64,000 bases of DNA from the NCBI RefSeq assembly GCF_000429185.2, contig NZ_AUBJ02000001.1, positions 2,790,001 through 2,854,000 of the forward strand, read 5' to 3'. This document shows positions 1 through 9,740 of the stretch, piece by piece (the first letter of the stretch is position 1; every line of letters starts with the position of its first letter). This DNA comes from Actinoalloteichus caeruleus DSM 43889. Its GTDB lineage: Bacteria > Actinomycetota > Actinomycetes > Mycobacteriales > Pseudonocardiaceae. The position numbers and the translations under genes are program-made. The notes under the pieces were generated by a model, which was not told the origin of the DNA, searched no databases, and worked only from the letters and a program-made list of their open reading frames with translations.

Positions 1-1012
1 CGTCCACCACGTGCACCAGGAGGTCGGCGTCGGCCACCTCCTCCAGCGTCGACCGGAAGGCCTCCACCAGCTGGTGCGGGAGGTGGCGGACGAAGCCGAC
101 GGTGTCGGTGAAGGTCAGGGGCCGGCCATCGGGCGTCACACCACGACGGGTGGCCGGGTCGAGGGTCGCGAACAGCGCGTCCTCCACCAGCACCCCGGCG
201 TCGGTGACCGCGTTGAGCAGGCTGGACTTGCCGGCGTTGGTGTAACCGGCGATCGCCACGTTGGGGGTGGTGCTGCCCAGGCGCCTGCTCCGCTTCGTCT
301 GCCGGGCCTGTCCCATCAGGTTGATCTCCCGGCGCAGCTTGGCGATCCGCTTGTGGATCCGTCGCCGGTCGGTCTCCAGCTTGGTCTCACCCGGACCCCT
401 GCCGCCGATACCGCCGCCCGCCAGCCGTCCACCGGCCTGCCGCGACATCGCCTCACCCCAGCCCCGCAGGCGGGGCAGCATGTACTGGAGCTGCGCGAGC
501 TCGACCTGCGCCTTGCCCTCCCGCGAACTCGCGTGCTGGGCGAAGATGTCCAGGATCAGCGCGGTGCGGTCGATCACCTTGAGCTTGACGCGCTCCTCCA
601 GCTGGCGCAGCTGGCTGGGGGACAGCTCACCGTCGCAGATGATCGTGTCGGCGCCCTGCGACACCGCCAGGTCGCGCAGTTCGCGCACCTTGCCCGAACC
701 GATGTAGGTGGCGGGGTCGGGACGGGGGCGCCGCTGCACCAACCCGTCCAGCACCTCGGAGCCGGCTGTCTCGGCGAGCCGGGCCAGCTCGGCCAGCGAG
801 GCCTCCGCGTAGGCGCTGTCACCGTCGGTCCACACGCCGACGAGCACCACCCGCTCCAGGCGGAGCTGCCGGTACTCGACCTCGGTGACGTCGGTGAGTT
901 CCGTGGAGAGGCCGGCGACCCTGCGGAGGGCCACCCGGTCGGCGAGGGCCAGGTCACCCGTCGACGGAGTCTCTTCTTCGACCAGTTCTGGGTCGGACTC
1001 GAAGTTCGTCAT
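1..1012 (-). CDS. hflX: GTPase HflX (3' part missing at window edge)
   Basis: Ribosome-associated GTPase of the Obg-HflX superfamily; in other bacteria it splits stalled or hibernating 70S ribosomes. The visible 337 codons give an N-terminal HflX domain (residues about 1-190, including GGIGGRGPGETKLE just before the coiled helix), then the G domain with the P-loop GYTNAGKSS at about 265 and the G3 motif DTVGF. The frame runs off the left edge, so the G4/G5 motifs and the C-terminus are outside the window. The ATG at 1012 is chosen because it opens the HflX reading frame directly (MTNFESDPELVEEE); the upstream ATG pair lies in another frame. In mycobacteria hflX follows dapF directly; here two MFS genes on the other strand lie between them. 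Confidence 0.95.
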   Translation of the reverse strand, partial: MTNFESDPELVEEETPSTGDLALADRVALRRVAGLSTELTDVTEVEYRQLRLERVVLVGVWTDGDSAYAEASLAELARLAETAGSEVLDGLVQRRPRPDPATYIGSGKVRELRDLAVSQGADTIICDGELSPSQLRQLEERVKLKVIDRTALILDIFAQHASSREGKAQVELAQLQYMLPRLRGWGEAMSRQAGGRLAGGGIGGRGPGETKLETDRRRIHKRIAKLRREINLMGQARQTKRSRRLGSTTPNVAIAGYTNAGKSSLLNAVTDAGVLVEDALFATLDPATRRGVTPDGRPLTFTDTVGFVRHLPHQLVEAFRSTLEEVADADLLVHVVD

Positions 1013-1758
1013 ACGCGTCCATCATCCCACGGTTGGCCACCCTTTTTCCGCTCCCGAGGAGGGTTGGTGCCACCGGGCGCGGGGAGGACGGCTCCGGAGG
1101 GCGCGGCAGGGGCTCGGGGGCCGGCGCCCCAGGGCCGGGGACGGACGGGCGGCGGCCCAGCCGACACCAGCCCCGGCCCGGCCTCGCCGCCGCCAGTCGG
1201 TCGGTCGTCCTCGTCCCGGGCGACGCAGCCGTCGCGGCGGCGCGAACCGGGTCCCTGTCGGCGCTGGGCGAACTCGTCAACCAGTCCGAGGAGCCCCTCC
1301 CCGCAGCCCTTCGAGTGGAAGGCCGCCGACCTCGATGTCGACAGCCGCTCCCGGTCCCCAAGACCCGGCTCCGGGCCCACGACGGCCGGGCGGACGCCGG
1401 TGGGCACCGCCTCGGGCGCGCTCGCCCCCGGCCGAGGCCGGCACCAGGGAACCCGCCTCGGCGGGACTCCGGGCGGGTGGAGCAGCGAGGTCGGGTCCTC
1501 GACGGGCCGTTCCCGCCTGCTCCTCGTCGGTGAGCTCGCGCCCGTGCGGGCGGTCCGACGGTGCGGCGGCGCCGAGCGGGCGAGCGGCCGCCCGCTTCCC
1601 GCCCGCCGCGCATTCCGCGCCCACCTCGGCCGGCCCGCCCTGTCGACAGCCTGGCCGCGACCTCGCGTCCACGGAGCCGCCGCTCCGCCCAACGGACGAG
1701 GTGCCAGGCGAGGACAGGTGGTTGACCGTCACCCGGAGGAGGGGAAAGATCGCCCCGC
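1013..1758. other. 746-bp intergenic region between hflX and MFS exporter 1
   Basis: This divergent spacer is extremely GC-rich. Open frames exist on both strands, but all are arginine/proline/glycine-rich translations with no recognisable domain, as expected of antisense or random reading at this GC content. It must hold the promoters of hflX and of the MFS gene, but I see no convincing -35/-10 pair. A purine-rich GGAGGAGGGG at about 1735-1744 sits before the GTG at 1759 and is the likely ribosome binding site. A decayed gene cannot be excluded. Confidence 0.5.
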
Positions 1759-3048
1759 GTGAAGGGGAGCAGCCTCCGGCACCACCACGACTTCCGGCTC
1801 CTCTGGGCCGGGGAGACCACGGCCCACTTCGGCAAGGTCATCGGGACAGTCCTGATACCCCTGGTCGCGGCCACGGCCCTGGGAGCCAGCCCCTTCGAGA
1901 TGGGCCTGCTGACGGCGGCGAGCACCAGTGCCTTCCTCGTGCTCGGTCTCCCGGCTGGTGCGATCGTGGACCGGGTACGGCGACGGCCACTGATGATCCG
2001 CTGCGACCTCGCTCGGGCCGCGCTCCTGGCCACCGTGCCGTTGGCCTGGTGGTGGGACGCGCTGACCTTCGGTCACCTGCTGGTGGTCGCGCTGCTCGTC
2101 GGGGTGTGCACGGTCTTCTTCGACGTCTCCTACCAGTCGATCCTGCCCTCGTTGGTGGGCAGGAGCAGGCTCGTGGAGGGCAACACCAAGCTCCAGGCGA
2201 GTGAGTCGGTCGCCCAGGTCTCCGGCAGACCGGCGGCCGGCGGCCTCGCCCACCTCGTGGGGGCCGGCGGCGGGGTGGTCGTGACGGCGGCCTGCTACCT
2301 GGTCTCGGCGGTCTCGCTGAGCAGGATGCGCGTCGTGGAGGAACCTCGTCCCCGGCCCCAGGGGCAACGGCTGCGCACCGAGGTCATGGAGGGGGTGCGC
2401 TTCGTGTTCGCGCATCCCGTGCTGCGCGCGCTCGCCCTGTGCACCGGGACCGCGAACCTCTTCGGCGGGGTCTTCCAGGCGGTCGTCATGCTGTTCCTGG
2501 TCCGGGAGGTCGGTCTCGCCCCTGGCCCCCTCGGACTGCTGATGGCGGCGGGCAGCCTCGGCGGTGTCCTCGGCGCGCTCAGCGCGGGCTGGTGGGTGGC
2601 ACGGGTCGGACAGATCCGGACCTGCTGGCTGTCGCTGCTGCTGACCACTCCGTTCGGGCTGCTGTGCGCGTTCGCCGAGAAGGACTGGCGGCTCGGGCTC
2701 TTCGCCCTGGGCGAATTCGTCTTCAGCTTCGGCGTCATCGTCTACAACGTCGCCCAGGTGAGCCTCCGGCAGTCCATCACCCCGGACCACCTCCTCGGCC
2801 GCATGAACGCCTCGCTCCGGTTCCTCGCCTGGGGGCTCATCCCCCTCGGCGGGCTCCTCGGCGGGGTCCTCGGGGAATGGCTGGGCGTGCGGGAGGCACT
2901 CGTGGTCGCGGCGGTCGGGCAGTGCCTCGCGATCGCCTGGGTGGTCCTGTCGCCCCTCTACCGGGACCCGGCGTCGGTGCGCGCGATGGTCGAGTTGACC
3001 GCGACCGAGCCGCCTGACGGCGATCCGGGTGTGCCGTCCCGTACCTGA
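1759..3048 (+). CDS. MFS transporter 1 (EntS/MFS_3-like exporter)
   Basis: A 429-residue integral membrane protein with about 12 hydrophobic segments, of the major facilitator superfamily and closest in style to the EntS/MFS_3 group of siderophore and macrolide exporters. It opens with a short cytoplasmic segment ending DFRLLWAG, typical of this group, and carries the loop-2 signature GAIVDRVRRRP at about residue 70. The GTG start at 1759 has GGAGG about 15 bases upstream. The next gene on the strand is a clear paralogue with the same opening (DFRLLW then EMGLL) and the same loop, so the two probably arose by tandem duplication. The substrate cannot be told from sequence. Confidence 0.85.
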   Translation: MKGSSLRHHHDFRLLWAGETTAHFGKVIGTVLIPLVAATALGASPFEMGLLTAASTSAFLVLGLPAGAIVDRVRRRPLMIRCDLARAALLATVPLAWWWDALTFGHLLVVALLVGVCTVFFDVSYQSILPSLVGRSRLVEGNTKLQASESVAQVSGRPAAGGLAHLVGAGGGVVVTAACYLVSAVSLSRMRVVEEPRPRPQGQRLRTEVMEGVRFVFAHPVLRALALCTGTANLFGGVFQAVVMLFLVREVGLAPGPLGLLMAAGSLGGVLGALSAGWWVARVGQIRTCWLSLLLTTPFGLLCAFAEKDWRLGLFALGEFVFSFGVIVYNVAQVSLRQSITPDHLLGRMNASLRFLAWGLIPLGGLLGGVLGEWLGVREALVVAAVGQCLAIAWVVLSPLYRDPASVRAMVELTATEPPDGDPGVPSRT

Positions 3049-3270
3049 CGCCCGCGCCGGGCATGGGCCGGCCGGGCCCTGGTCCCCAGGGGTTCCGCTG
3101 GTCCGGGCGCTGAGGCGGCCGGCCGTTCGCCACGCCGCGCCACGCCGATCGGCGGCACCGATCAGCCCAGCCGAAGCAGCCCCACCTTCCGACGTGCGAT
3201 CTGACCGCTCACCGTCCTTGCGCCGCGCGAACCGTTGACCGGTGCTCGGCGGTTCGGAAAGCGTTCCCTC

Positions 3271-4617
3271 GTGATCGTCGAACCCGGTGCCCCGAAGCCG
3301 GCACTGTCGAGGGACTTCCGCCTGCTGTGGTCGGCGGACTTCTCCAGCCAGCTCGGCAACGCGGTGCAGTTCGTCGCCTTACCCCTGATCGCGGCGACGG
3401 TGTTCGGGGCGGGCCCACTGGAGATGGGTCTCCTCGCCGCGGCTGGCACGGTGCCCAACCTGGTCATCGGCCTGCCGGCCGGTGTCTGGGTCGATCGCCT
3501 GCGGCGCCGCCCCCTGCTGCGGTGGACCGAGCGCGGCCAGGCGCTGGTGCTCGCCTCGGTCCCCCTCGCCTGGTGGGCCGAGATGCTGACGATGGCCCAG
3601 CTGTACGTGGTGGCCGTCCTCAGCGGTGCCCTGTTCACCCTGTTCGAGGTGGCCAGCCAGTCGTACCTGCCCGCTCTCGTGGGCCGACGCCTCCTGCCGG
3701 ACGCCAACTCGCGACTCCAGACCACCCGCCAGGTCATCCAGTTCTCGGGTCGTCCGCTCGGCGGGCTGCTCGCCCAGATCCTCGGCGCCACCAACGCCGT
3801 GGTGGTGTGCGTGCTGGGCTTCGTGGGGTCCACCACCCTGCTCGGCAGGATCAGGGACGAGGAGGTGCCACCGGAACGTGCTCGGGGCGGCCGGTTGTCC
3901 GTCGAGGTGGCGGCCGGGCTCCGGTTCCTCTTCCAGCACTGGTTGCTCAGACCGACCTCGCTGTGCGTCACGGTGCACAACTTCTTCCTGAACGTCTACG
4001 TGGCCGTCAGCGTGCTGTTCCTCGTCCGCGACCTCCAGCTCCCCGAGGGGGTGGTGGGTCTGCTCATCAGCGTCACCGGCGCCGGTGGGATCCTCGGCGG
4101 CCTGACGGTGCGGCGCTGGGCGACCCGCTTCGGCAAGGTGCGGGCGCTGATCCTCATCATGGTGGTGACGACGCCCTTCCGCCTGCTGGTCCCCTTCGCG
4201 GACACCGGGTGGGCGCTGTCCCTGTTCGTGCTGGGTGTCCTCGGCGGCGGTTACGGCACGATCGCGTTCCAGGTCCTGGCCGTGAGCCTGCGGCAGACCG
4301 TGTGCCCGGACGACCTGCTCGGCAGGGTCAACGCGTCCGCCCGGTTCCTGACCTGGGGCGTCATCCCCCTCGGCTCCCTCGCGGGCGGGGCGCTCGGGGA
4401 GCTGGTCGGGCTGCGGCCGACGATGTGGGTCGCCGGGGTGGGGATGGTCCTGTCGACGTCGTTCCTGCTGGTGGCGCCGATGCGCCTCCTGCGGGAGGCC
4501 CCGGAGGAGTTCGTCGGTCAGGAACTGCGTCGGGACGCGGTGGAGGAGGACCGGCCAGGGACGTCGGACGACAACTCCCCCCAGGGCCCGGCCGGCAACC
4601 CCCGGCCGGTGTCCTGA
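3271..4617 (+). CDS. MFS transporter 2 (paralogue of MFS transporter 1)
   Basis: A second MFS_3-type exporter of about 448 residues with 12 predicted membrane segments. Shared landmarks with the upstream gene are DFRLLW near the N-terminus, EMGLL, GVWVDRLRRRP in the first cytoplasmic loop and LLGRVNAS in the C-half. The C-terminal 45 residues are acidic and hydrophilic (EEFVGQELRRDAVEEDRPG) and absent from the first copy. GTG at 3271 is preferred because GGAAAG lies about 10 bases upstream; a TTG at 3235 would add 12 residues but has no Shine-Dalgarno sequence. The 222-bp gap from the first gene argues for a separate promoter or a loose operon. A heterodimer of the two copies is possible but not shown. 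Confidence 0.82.
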   Translation: MIVEPGAPKPALSRDFRLLWSADFSSQLGNAVQFVALPLIAATVFGAGPLEMGLLAAAGTVPNLVIGLPAGVWVDRLRRRPLLRWTERGQALVLASVPLAWWAEMLTMAQLYVVAVLSGALFTLFEVASQSYLPALVGRRLLPDANSRLQTTRQVIQFSGRPLGGLLAQILGATNAVVVCVLGFVGSTTLLGRIRDEEVPPERARGGRLSVEVAAGLRFLFQHWLLRPTSLCVTVHNFFLNVYVAVSVLFLVRDLQLPEGVVGLLISVTGAGGILGGLTVRRWATRFGKVRALILIMVVTTPFRLLVPFADTGWALSLFVLGVLGGGYGTIAFQVLAVSLRQTVCPDDLLGRVNASARFLTWGVIPLGSLAGGALGELVGLRPTMWVAGVGMVLSTSFLLVAPMRLLREAPEEFVGQELRRDAVEEDRPGTSDDNSPQGPAGNPRPVS

Positions 4618-4646
4618 GACGCGGCAGGTCTGTCTTGGGAGGCGGG

Positions 4647-5525
4647 TCAGGAGGAACGTGCCACTGCCGGCTCCCGGCCCGCCTCCCGCCACCAGGACTC
4701 GGCCAGGCGGCCGGACGCGACGAGCACGGTGGGGCCGGTGAGGGTGCTCGTCATCTCCTCGATGGTCACCGTGAGCAGCCCCCCGGGCGTCTCGACCAGC
4801 ACCGTTCCGGTCCGCTGGTGGGACTCTCCCAGTGCCGCCGCGACGGCGGCGACGGTCCCCGTCCCGCACGAGCGGGTCTCGCCGACCCCCCGCTCGTGGA
4901 CCCGCATCCGCACCCGCCCCGGAGCGAGGGTGCGGACGAACTCGACGTTCACCCCGTTGGGGAAGACCTGGGCGTCGTACCCGGGGGCGACGCCCAGGTC
5001 GAACTCGTCGAGCAGGTCGCCGGCCGACGCGTCCAGCACGCACGCCAGGTGCGGGTTGCCCATGTCCACGCAGACCCCGTCGAAGACGGCGTCGCCGACG
5101 ACCGCGCTCGACCGCCCGGTCACCACCGCGCGGCCCATGTCGACCGTCACCGTCGCGTCGTCGTGCACGACGACGCGACGGCCACCGGCGCGAGTGCCGA
5201 CGACGAACTCACCGGGCGGTTGGAGGCCGTGGTGGACCAGGTAGCTCGCGAAGACTCGGACCCCGTTGCCGCACATCTCCACGGCGGACCCGTCGGCGTT
5301 GCGGTAGTCCATGAACCAGCAGGAGTCCGCGGTGTCGGCGGGGACGAGCTGGTCGGTTCGGGAGGAGCGGACGACCCGTAGCACGCCGTCGGCGCCCAGC
5401 CCTTCGCGTCGGTCGCACAGCGCGCGGACCCGGGCGGAGGTCAGTTCCAGCGCGTCACCTCGGTCGGGCAGCACGACGAAGTCGTTCTGGGTGCCGTGCC
5501 CCTTGGTGAACTCCACTCCACTCAC
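4647..5525 (-). CDS. dapF: Diaminopimelate epimerase
   Basis: Converts LL-diaminopimelate to meso-diaminopimelate, the last common step toward lysine and the meso-DAP cross-link of peptidoglycan; cytosolic. The 292-residue length is normal. Both halves of the pseudo-symmetric PLP-independent racemase fold are present, with the two catalytic cysteines in MCGNGVR (Cys85) and in ETRSCGTGTVAA (about residue 227). The start ATG at 5525 gives MSGVEFTKGHGTQNDFVVL, the usual N-terminus. It follows miaA on the same strand with a 117-bp gap and probably belongs to one operon with it. It converges on MFS transporter 2 with only 29 bp between stops. Confidence 0.97.
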   Translation of the reverse strand: MSGVEFTKGHGTQNDFVVLPDRGDALELTSARVRALCDRREGLGADGVLRVVRSSRTDQLVPADTADSCWFMDYRNADGSAVEMCGNGVRVFASYLVHHGLQPPGEFVVGTRAGGRRVVVHDDATVTVDMGRAVVTGRSSAVVGDAVFDGVCVDMGNPHLACVLDASAGDLLDEFDLGVAPGYDAQVFPNGVNVEFVRTLAPGRVRMRVHERGVGETRSCGTGTVAAVAAALGESHQRTGTVLVETPGGLLTVTIEEMTSTLTGPTVLVASGRLAESWWREAGREPAVARSS

Positions 5526-5642
5526 CCATCCAGCCTAGGCCAGCGGCAGCCGGGGGCCTCGACGCGGTGCCGTCCTCGGCCGCCCCGCCAGCCATCGGAA
5601 CGCCCCTCGACCTGGCGGCCCGTCGCTGGTCGACGACCGCGG

Positions 5643-6563
5643 TCAGCGCAGCAGGGCGAGCACCTCGGGCAGCGGGTCGGAACGCCCCGCGTCGACCCAG
5701 TGCGTGCGGCGGTCGCGGCGGAACCAGGACCGTTGACGTCGGACGAAACGCCGGGTGGCCCGTGCGGTGTCCTCGGCGGCCCTGGACAGGGCTTCCCGAC
5801 CGCCGCCGGCGTCCAGCGCCGCCAGGACCTGCTGGTAGCCGAGAGCGCGCGCGGCGGTGCGCCCCTCGCGCAGGCCGACCGCGTCCAGGGCGCGGACCTC
5901 GTCGACGAGGCCGGCGGCGAACATGTGGTCCACCCGCCGGTTCACCCGCTCGTCCAGTGCGGCCGGGTCGCGGTCGAGCCCGACGAGGACCGCCCCGTAC
6001 CGGGCCGGGCCCGGTACGGGCATGGACGCCGAGAAGGGGCGGCCGGTCAGTTCGATCACCTCCAGCGCGCGGACGACGCGACGGCCGTTGCTGGGCAGGA
6101 TCGAGGAAGCCGCCGCCGGGTCGAGGGCGGCGAGGCGCTCGTGGAGGACCGAGGAGCCGGCCGTGGCCAGCTCGGTCTCCAGTCGACCGCGGATCGCGGG
6201 GTCGGTGCCGGGGAACTCCAGGTCGTCGATCACCGAACTGACGTAGAGCCCTGACCCCCCGACCAGGATCGGGGTGCGACCCGCCGCGAGCAGCGTCTCC
6301 ACGATCGCCCTGGCCCGCCGCTGGTAGGCGGCCACCGAGGCCGTCTCCGTCACGTCCAGCACGTCGAGGAGGTGGTGGGGGACTCCGGCCCGTTCGGTGA
6401 CGGGAAGTTTGGCCGTTCCGATGTCCATGCCCCGGTAGAGCTGCATCGCGTCGGCGTTGATCACCTCGCCGTCGAGGGCGGTCGCGAGCCCGAGCGCGAG
6501 ATCCGACTTTCCCGTGGCGGTCGGGCCCGCCACGACGAGGAGGCGGGGCCTGGAGGTGGTCAC
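5643..6563 (-). CDS. miaA: tRNA dimethylallyltransferase
   Basis: Transfers a dimethylallyl group from DMAPP to A37 of tRNAs reading codons that begin with U, making i6A37, the substrate of MiaB, which is also encoded in this window. At 306 residues it has normal length. The P-loop [14 protein letters not shown] lies near residue 12, followed by the substrate-specificity stretch [17 protein letters not shown], the DMAPP-site motif GGSGLY at about 100 and, in the C-half, [12 protein letters not shown]. Only 9 bp separate its start from the stop of the upstream dioxygenase-like gene, so the two are almost certainly cotranscribed. Confidence 0.97.
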   Translation of the reverse strand: MTTSRPRLLVVAGPTATGKSDLALGLATALDGEVINADAMQLYRGMDIGTAKLPVTERAGVPHHLLDVLDVTETASVAAYQRRARAIVETLLAAGRTPILVGGSGLYVSSVIDDLEFPGTDPAIRGRLETELATAGSSVLHERLAALDPAAASSILPSNGRRVVRALEVIELTGRPFSASMPVPGPARYGAVLVGLDRDPAALDERVNRRVDHMFAAGLVDEVRALDAVGLREGRTAARALGYQQVLAALDAGGGREALSRAAEDTARATRRFVRRQRSWFRRDRRTHWVDAGRSDPLPEVLALLR

Positions 6564-6572
6564 CGGCCAACC

Positions 6573-7397
6573 CTAGGACGCCCGACCACCGGCTGGTGCG
6601 CCCCCACCGTTCCGCGCCGGGGCCGGGGCCGGGCCGGGGTTCGCGTCCTCCGAGCGCCACAGGGCCAGGTGGTAGCCCACGCCCAACCCACGATCCGTGT
6701 GGCTCTCCAGCACATGCCAGCGCCGCTCGGAGGCGGCCACCACCCCGGCCAGGACCTGCCAGCCGACCCTGCCGGTGGCCTGTTGCTCGTCCGCCGCCCT
6801 GGAGGTCATCCGGAGCAGCGCCTCGTGGTCGCCCGCCGCGAACGCGGCGGCGACGGTGGCGTCGAAGTCGGAGGCGGCGGGGTGGGGCGGCGCGGGCGAA
6901 TGCTCACCGTGGCGGATGGAGCCGTCCCCCAGGACCACCAACCCCACCGGTCGGTCCCCCGCCGCCTCCGAGGGGGCCGGGTTCGTCGGGCTCCCGTGCC
7001 ACAGGTCGACGCCGAAGGCACGGCTCCGTTCCGGGCTCAGGTCGGGCGGCAGCAGCAGGGTTTCCGCCTCCTCCGCGTCGACGGCCCCGCGCAGCCACCC
7101 GGCGATCAGCGCGGGGAGCGGCAGCATCGGGTCGGCCGGATCCCTCGGGGGTCGTGAGGAGAGCGAGACCGGGACGTCGACGCCGTAGGACGCGAAGGTC
7201 CCGGTGGCGGCGGCCGGCACCGTGCGGGGGCCGGTGGGATCAGCGGCCACCGCCCACCAGATCGGGGTGATCCCGGCGAGTCCGGCGGCGATCGACTGGC
7301 AGGTGGCCCGGAGTTCCTCCGTTCGTCGCACCGCACCACCCACCAGCTCCGGGACCAGCAACGGGGGTGTCGGCAGGACAGCGGCGGCGACGATCAT
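6573..7397 (-). CDS. Class III extradiol dioxygenase-like protein (Rv2728c type)
   Basis: A 274-residue protein of the family that sits just upstream of miaA in many actinobacteria; it resembles the catalytic subunit fold of class III extradiol ring-cleavage dioxygenases (LigB-like). It opens MIVAAAVLPTPPLLVPEL and has GLVVLGDGSIRHGEHSPAPP at about 155-175, the region equivalent to the active-site histidine loop. The biochemical role of these actinobacterial homologues is not established, so no reaction is assigned. The start at 7397 is used because it restores the family N-terminus; an upstream in-frame start would add 32 unrelated residues. The C-terminus is a glycine/alanine/proline-rich tail. 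Confidence 0.75.
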   Translation of the reverse strand: MIVAAAVLPTPPLLVPELVGGAVRRTEELRATCQSIAAGLAGITPIWWAVAADPTGPRTVPAAATGTFASYGVDVPVSLSSRPPRDPADPMLPLPALIAGWLRGAVDAEEAETLLLPPDLSPERSRAFGVDLWHGSPTNPAPSEAAGDRPVGLVVLGDGSIRHGEHSPAPPHPAASDFDATVAAAFAAGDHEALLRMTSRAADEQQATGRVGWQVLAGVVAASERRWHVLESHTDRGLGVGYHLALWRSEDANPGPAPAPARNGGGAPAGGRAS

Positions 7398-7599
7398 CCG
7401 GCCCAGGTTAGCGCCTACCGATTGGCAGATCCTTCCGCTCAGGACGGCACTCGCGGTACCACTGGGCACGTTCACCTGTTTGAATGCGCCCACGGGTGTT
7501 CACCGTGGGGTGGACGCTCGCGTTGCTTCGGCCCCGGAAGTACCCGGGGCGCCCGTGACCTTCACGGGCATCAGGCGGGCATTCAAGGAGGAGCCGGCG

Positions 7600-8910
7600 A
7601 TGACCGAGCACGAGACAACACCGGAGACCGTGGCAGCGGAGCGCCCCGCCGGCGAGCCGGAACCGCGCCCGCGACCTTCGGTTCCGGCGGCCTCGGCCGA
7701 TCCTGGTCGGTGGGGACGGGTCGACGACGAGGGCACCGTCTACGTGGTGACGGCGGACGGCGAACGTGCCGTGGGCTCCTGGCAGGCGGGGGCCGCGCGG
7801 GACGGCCTGGCGCACTACGCCCGCCGGTTCGACGACATCGTGACCGAGGTCGAGCTGTTGGAGGCACGGGTGGCCTCCCGGGCCGGCGACCCGAGGCAGA
7901 GCCTGGGGAGTGCCACCCAGCTGCGGGACGGCCTGGCCGAGGCCGCCGTCGTCGGGGACCTGGCGGCGCTGGGCGCGCGGATCGACCACCTGGTGGAGGT
8001 CGCGGAACGGGCGGTGGAACGGTCCAAGGCCGACCGCGAGCAGGCCAGAGCGGACTCCGTGGCCAAGAAGGAGGCGCTGGCGGCCGAGGCGGAGAAGATC
8101 GCCGAGGAGTCCACCCAGTGGAAGCCGGCCGGTGACCGGCTCCGGGCCATCGTCGACGAGTGGAAGCAGATCCGTGGCGTCGACCGGAAGACGGACGAAC
8201 AGCTGTGGCGACGCTTCGCCAGGGCACGGGACTCGTTCAACCGCCGGCGCGGTGCGCACTTCGCGGAGCTGGACCGGCAGCGGCTGACCGCCAAGTCGCG
8301 GAAGCAGGAGCTGGTCGCCGAGGCGGAGAAGTTGGCCGACTCGACCGACTGGTCCGGTACCGCCGAGCGGTACCGCCACCTGATGGCGGAGTGGAAGGCC
8401 GCGGGTCGTGCCCCCCGCGACGCGGACGACAAGCTGTGGCAGCAGTTCCGGGCGGCGCAGGACTCGTTCTTCGGACGTCGGTCCGAGGCCTTCGAGGAGC
8501 GGGACGCCGAGTTCGCCGAGAACGCCGTCAAGAAGGAGGAACTGCTGGCGGAGGCCGAGCAGATCGATCCAGCCACGAACCTGAAGGCGGCTCGGGCGCA
8601 CCTGTCCCGCATCCAGGACCGGTGGGACGAGATCGGGAAGGTGCCCCGCAACCGCATCCGCGACCTGGAGTCGCGGCTGCGGGCCGTGGAGGAGCGGGTG
8701 CGCAACGCGGCGGACGCGAAGTGGCGGCGCACCGACCCGGAGGCGGAGGCCAGGGTCGCCCAGTTCCGGGACCGGGTCTCCCAGTTCGAGGCGCAGGCGG
8801 AGAAGGCCAGGGCCTCGGGTGACAAGCGCAAGGCGCAGGAGGCGGACCGGCAGGCGGCGCAGTGGCGGGAGTGGCTGACGGCCGCGGAGCAGGCGCTGGC
8901 CACCCGCTGA
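7600..8910 (+). CDS. DUF349 repeat protein
   Basis: A 436-residue, highly charged, mostly helical protein built from repeated DUF349 domains (about 75 residues each) after an N-terminal acidic, disordered stretch. The repeats show the family pattern of paired tryptophans: W(K)PAGDRLRAIVDEWKQI with LWRRFARARDSFNRRR, then WSGTAERYRHLMAEWKAAG with LWQQFRAAQDSFFGRR, then a third more divergent copy (RIQDRWDEIGKVPR). Coiled-coil character is strong throughout. The M. tuberculosis counterpart in the same place is Rv2731; no molecular function is firmly known. ATG 7600 is preceded by AAGGAGGAG at 7585, an excellent ribosome binding site. A strong terminator follows. Confidence 0.9.
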   Translation: MTEHETTPETVAAERPAGEPEPRPRPSVPAASADPGRWGRVDDEGTVYVVTADGERAVGSWQAGAARDGLAHYARRFDDIVTEVELLEARVASRAGDPRQSLGSATQLRDGLAEAAVVGDLAALGARIDHLVEVAERAVERSKADREQARADSVAKKEALAAEAEKIAEESTQWKPAGDRLRAIVDEWKQIRGVDRKTDEQLWRRFARARDSFNRRRGAHFAELDRQRLTAKSRKQELVAEAEKLADSTDWSGTAERYRHLMAEWKAAGRAPRDADDKLWQQFRAAQDSFFGRRSEAFEERDAEFAENAVKKEELLAEAEQIDPATNLKAARAHLSRIQDRWDEIGKVPRNRIRDLESRLRAVEERVRNAADAKWRRTDPEAEARVAQFRDRVSQFEAQAEKARASGDKRKAQEADRQAAQWREWLTAAEQALATR

Positions 8911-8920
8911 GAGGACCCGT

Positions 8921-8954
8921 CGGTGCGTGGCGGCCACCAGGCTGCCACGCACCG
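8921..8954 (+). terminator. Intrinsic terminator after the DUF349 gene
   Basis: A 15-bp stem (arms 8921-8935 and 8940-8954, one G.T pair) with an ACCA loop, starting 10 bases past the stop codon. There is no clear U-tract, as is usual in actinobacteria. The rest of the interval to 9248 is gene-free and shows no other recognisable signal. Confidence 0.8.
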
Positions 8955-9248
8955 GCGTTGACCCGGATCAGGTGTCCGGCCGGCCGACGCCCCCTCGGGC
9001 GGCGCGCCCGGCCCACGTCCCCGTCCCGGGTGTTCCGCGCCCGCTGGCGGCAGCCGGGTCCAGCCACGGGAGGGGAGGATCCGTTCTGATCCGTTCCGCG
9101 CCGGGTCCCGCCACGCCCGGTCCGAACTCCGAGAGTCGCCCGTTCATCCGCCACGCGATTCGGGGCGCGGCAGCCCCCGGTCCCTCGCAGGGCACCCGGG
9201 GGTCGTGGGACGCCAGCCCTGCCGCCCGCGTCGCGGGGTCGGGCTCGA

Positions 9249-9740
9249 TCAGTCCCTCGACCAGGCGATCTTCACCCACTGGAGGGTGATGACGAAGATC
9301 GCGAGCACGGTGATCAGCAGACCGATCCCCGGGCCGGGGGCGCCCGGCGCGGTCTGGCGGGTCCAGATCGCCAGCATCCCCTCGAAGATCGAGTGCCCGC
9401 ACCCGATGAGGCTGAGCCACGCCAGCCCCCAGCGACGCACGGCCAGGGCCACACCGCTGACGACCAGGCCGAACAGCAGCACGGTCACGGCGAAGACCTG
9501 CGGCAGGATCCCGACCCCGAGCTCGGGTGGCACCCGGCTCAGCAGGACGTCGATGCCGTTGGAGTCACCGGCCCAGGGCAACACCACGCCCAGGACCAGC
9601 AGCAACATGCCGGCGCCGATCACGGCCGCCCGGTGCCCCGGCTCGAAACTGCGACGAGCCCGGTGACCGGCCTCGTCGATCTCCGTCCGGAGCGCGGCCA
9701 CCTCGGGGCTCTCCTGGTCGGTCGGGCTCGACTCGCTCAT
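9249..9740 (-). CDS. Small membrane protein downstream of miaB (Rv2732c type)
   Basis: A 163-residue integral membrane protein. After a 38-residue acidic cytoplasmic N-terminus it has four hydrophobic spans: at about 39-57 ([19 protein letters not shown]), 78-99 ([20 protein letters not shown]), 105-125 and 136-156. The start codon overlaps the miaB stop (ATGA, 9737-9740), so it is translationally coupled to miaB. A membrane protein in this exact position is also found in mycobacteria, which suggests a conserved but unknown role. No enzymatic motif is visible. Confidence 0.8.
   Translation of the reverse strand: MSESSPTDQESPEVAALRTEIDEAGHRARRSFEPGHRAAVIGAGMLLLVLGVVLPWAGDSNGIDVLLSRVPPELGVGILPQVFAVTVLLFGLVVSGVALAVRRWGLAWLSLIGCGHSIFEGMLAIWTRQTAPGAPGPGIGLLITVLAIFVITLQWVKIAWSRD

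Noticed and set aside
1009-1732. Minus-strand frames upstream of hflX that might be a degraded gene
   Set aside because: Two frames show short protein-like stretches (such as GLLGLVDEFAQRR), but no family, start site or conserved order supports a gene or pseudogene.
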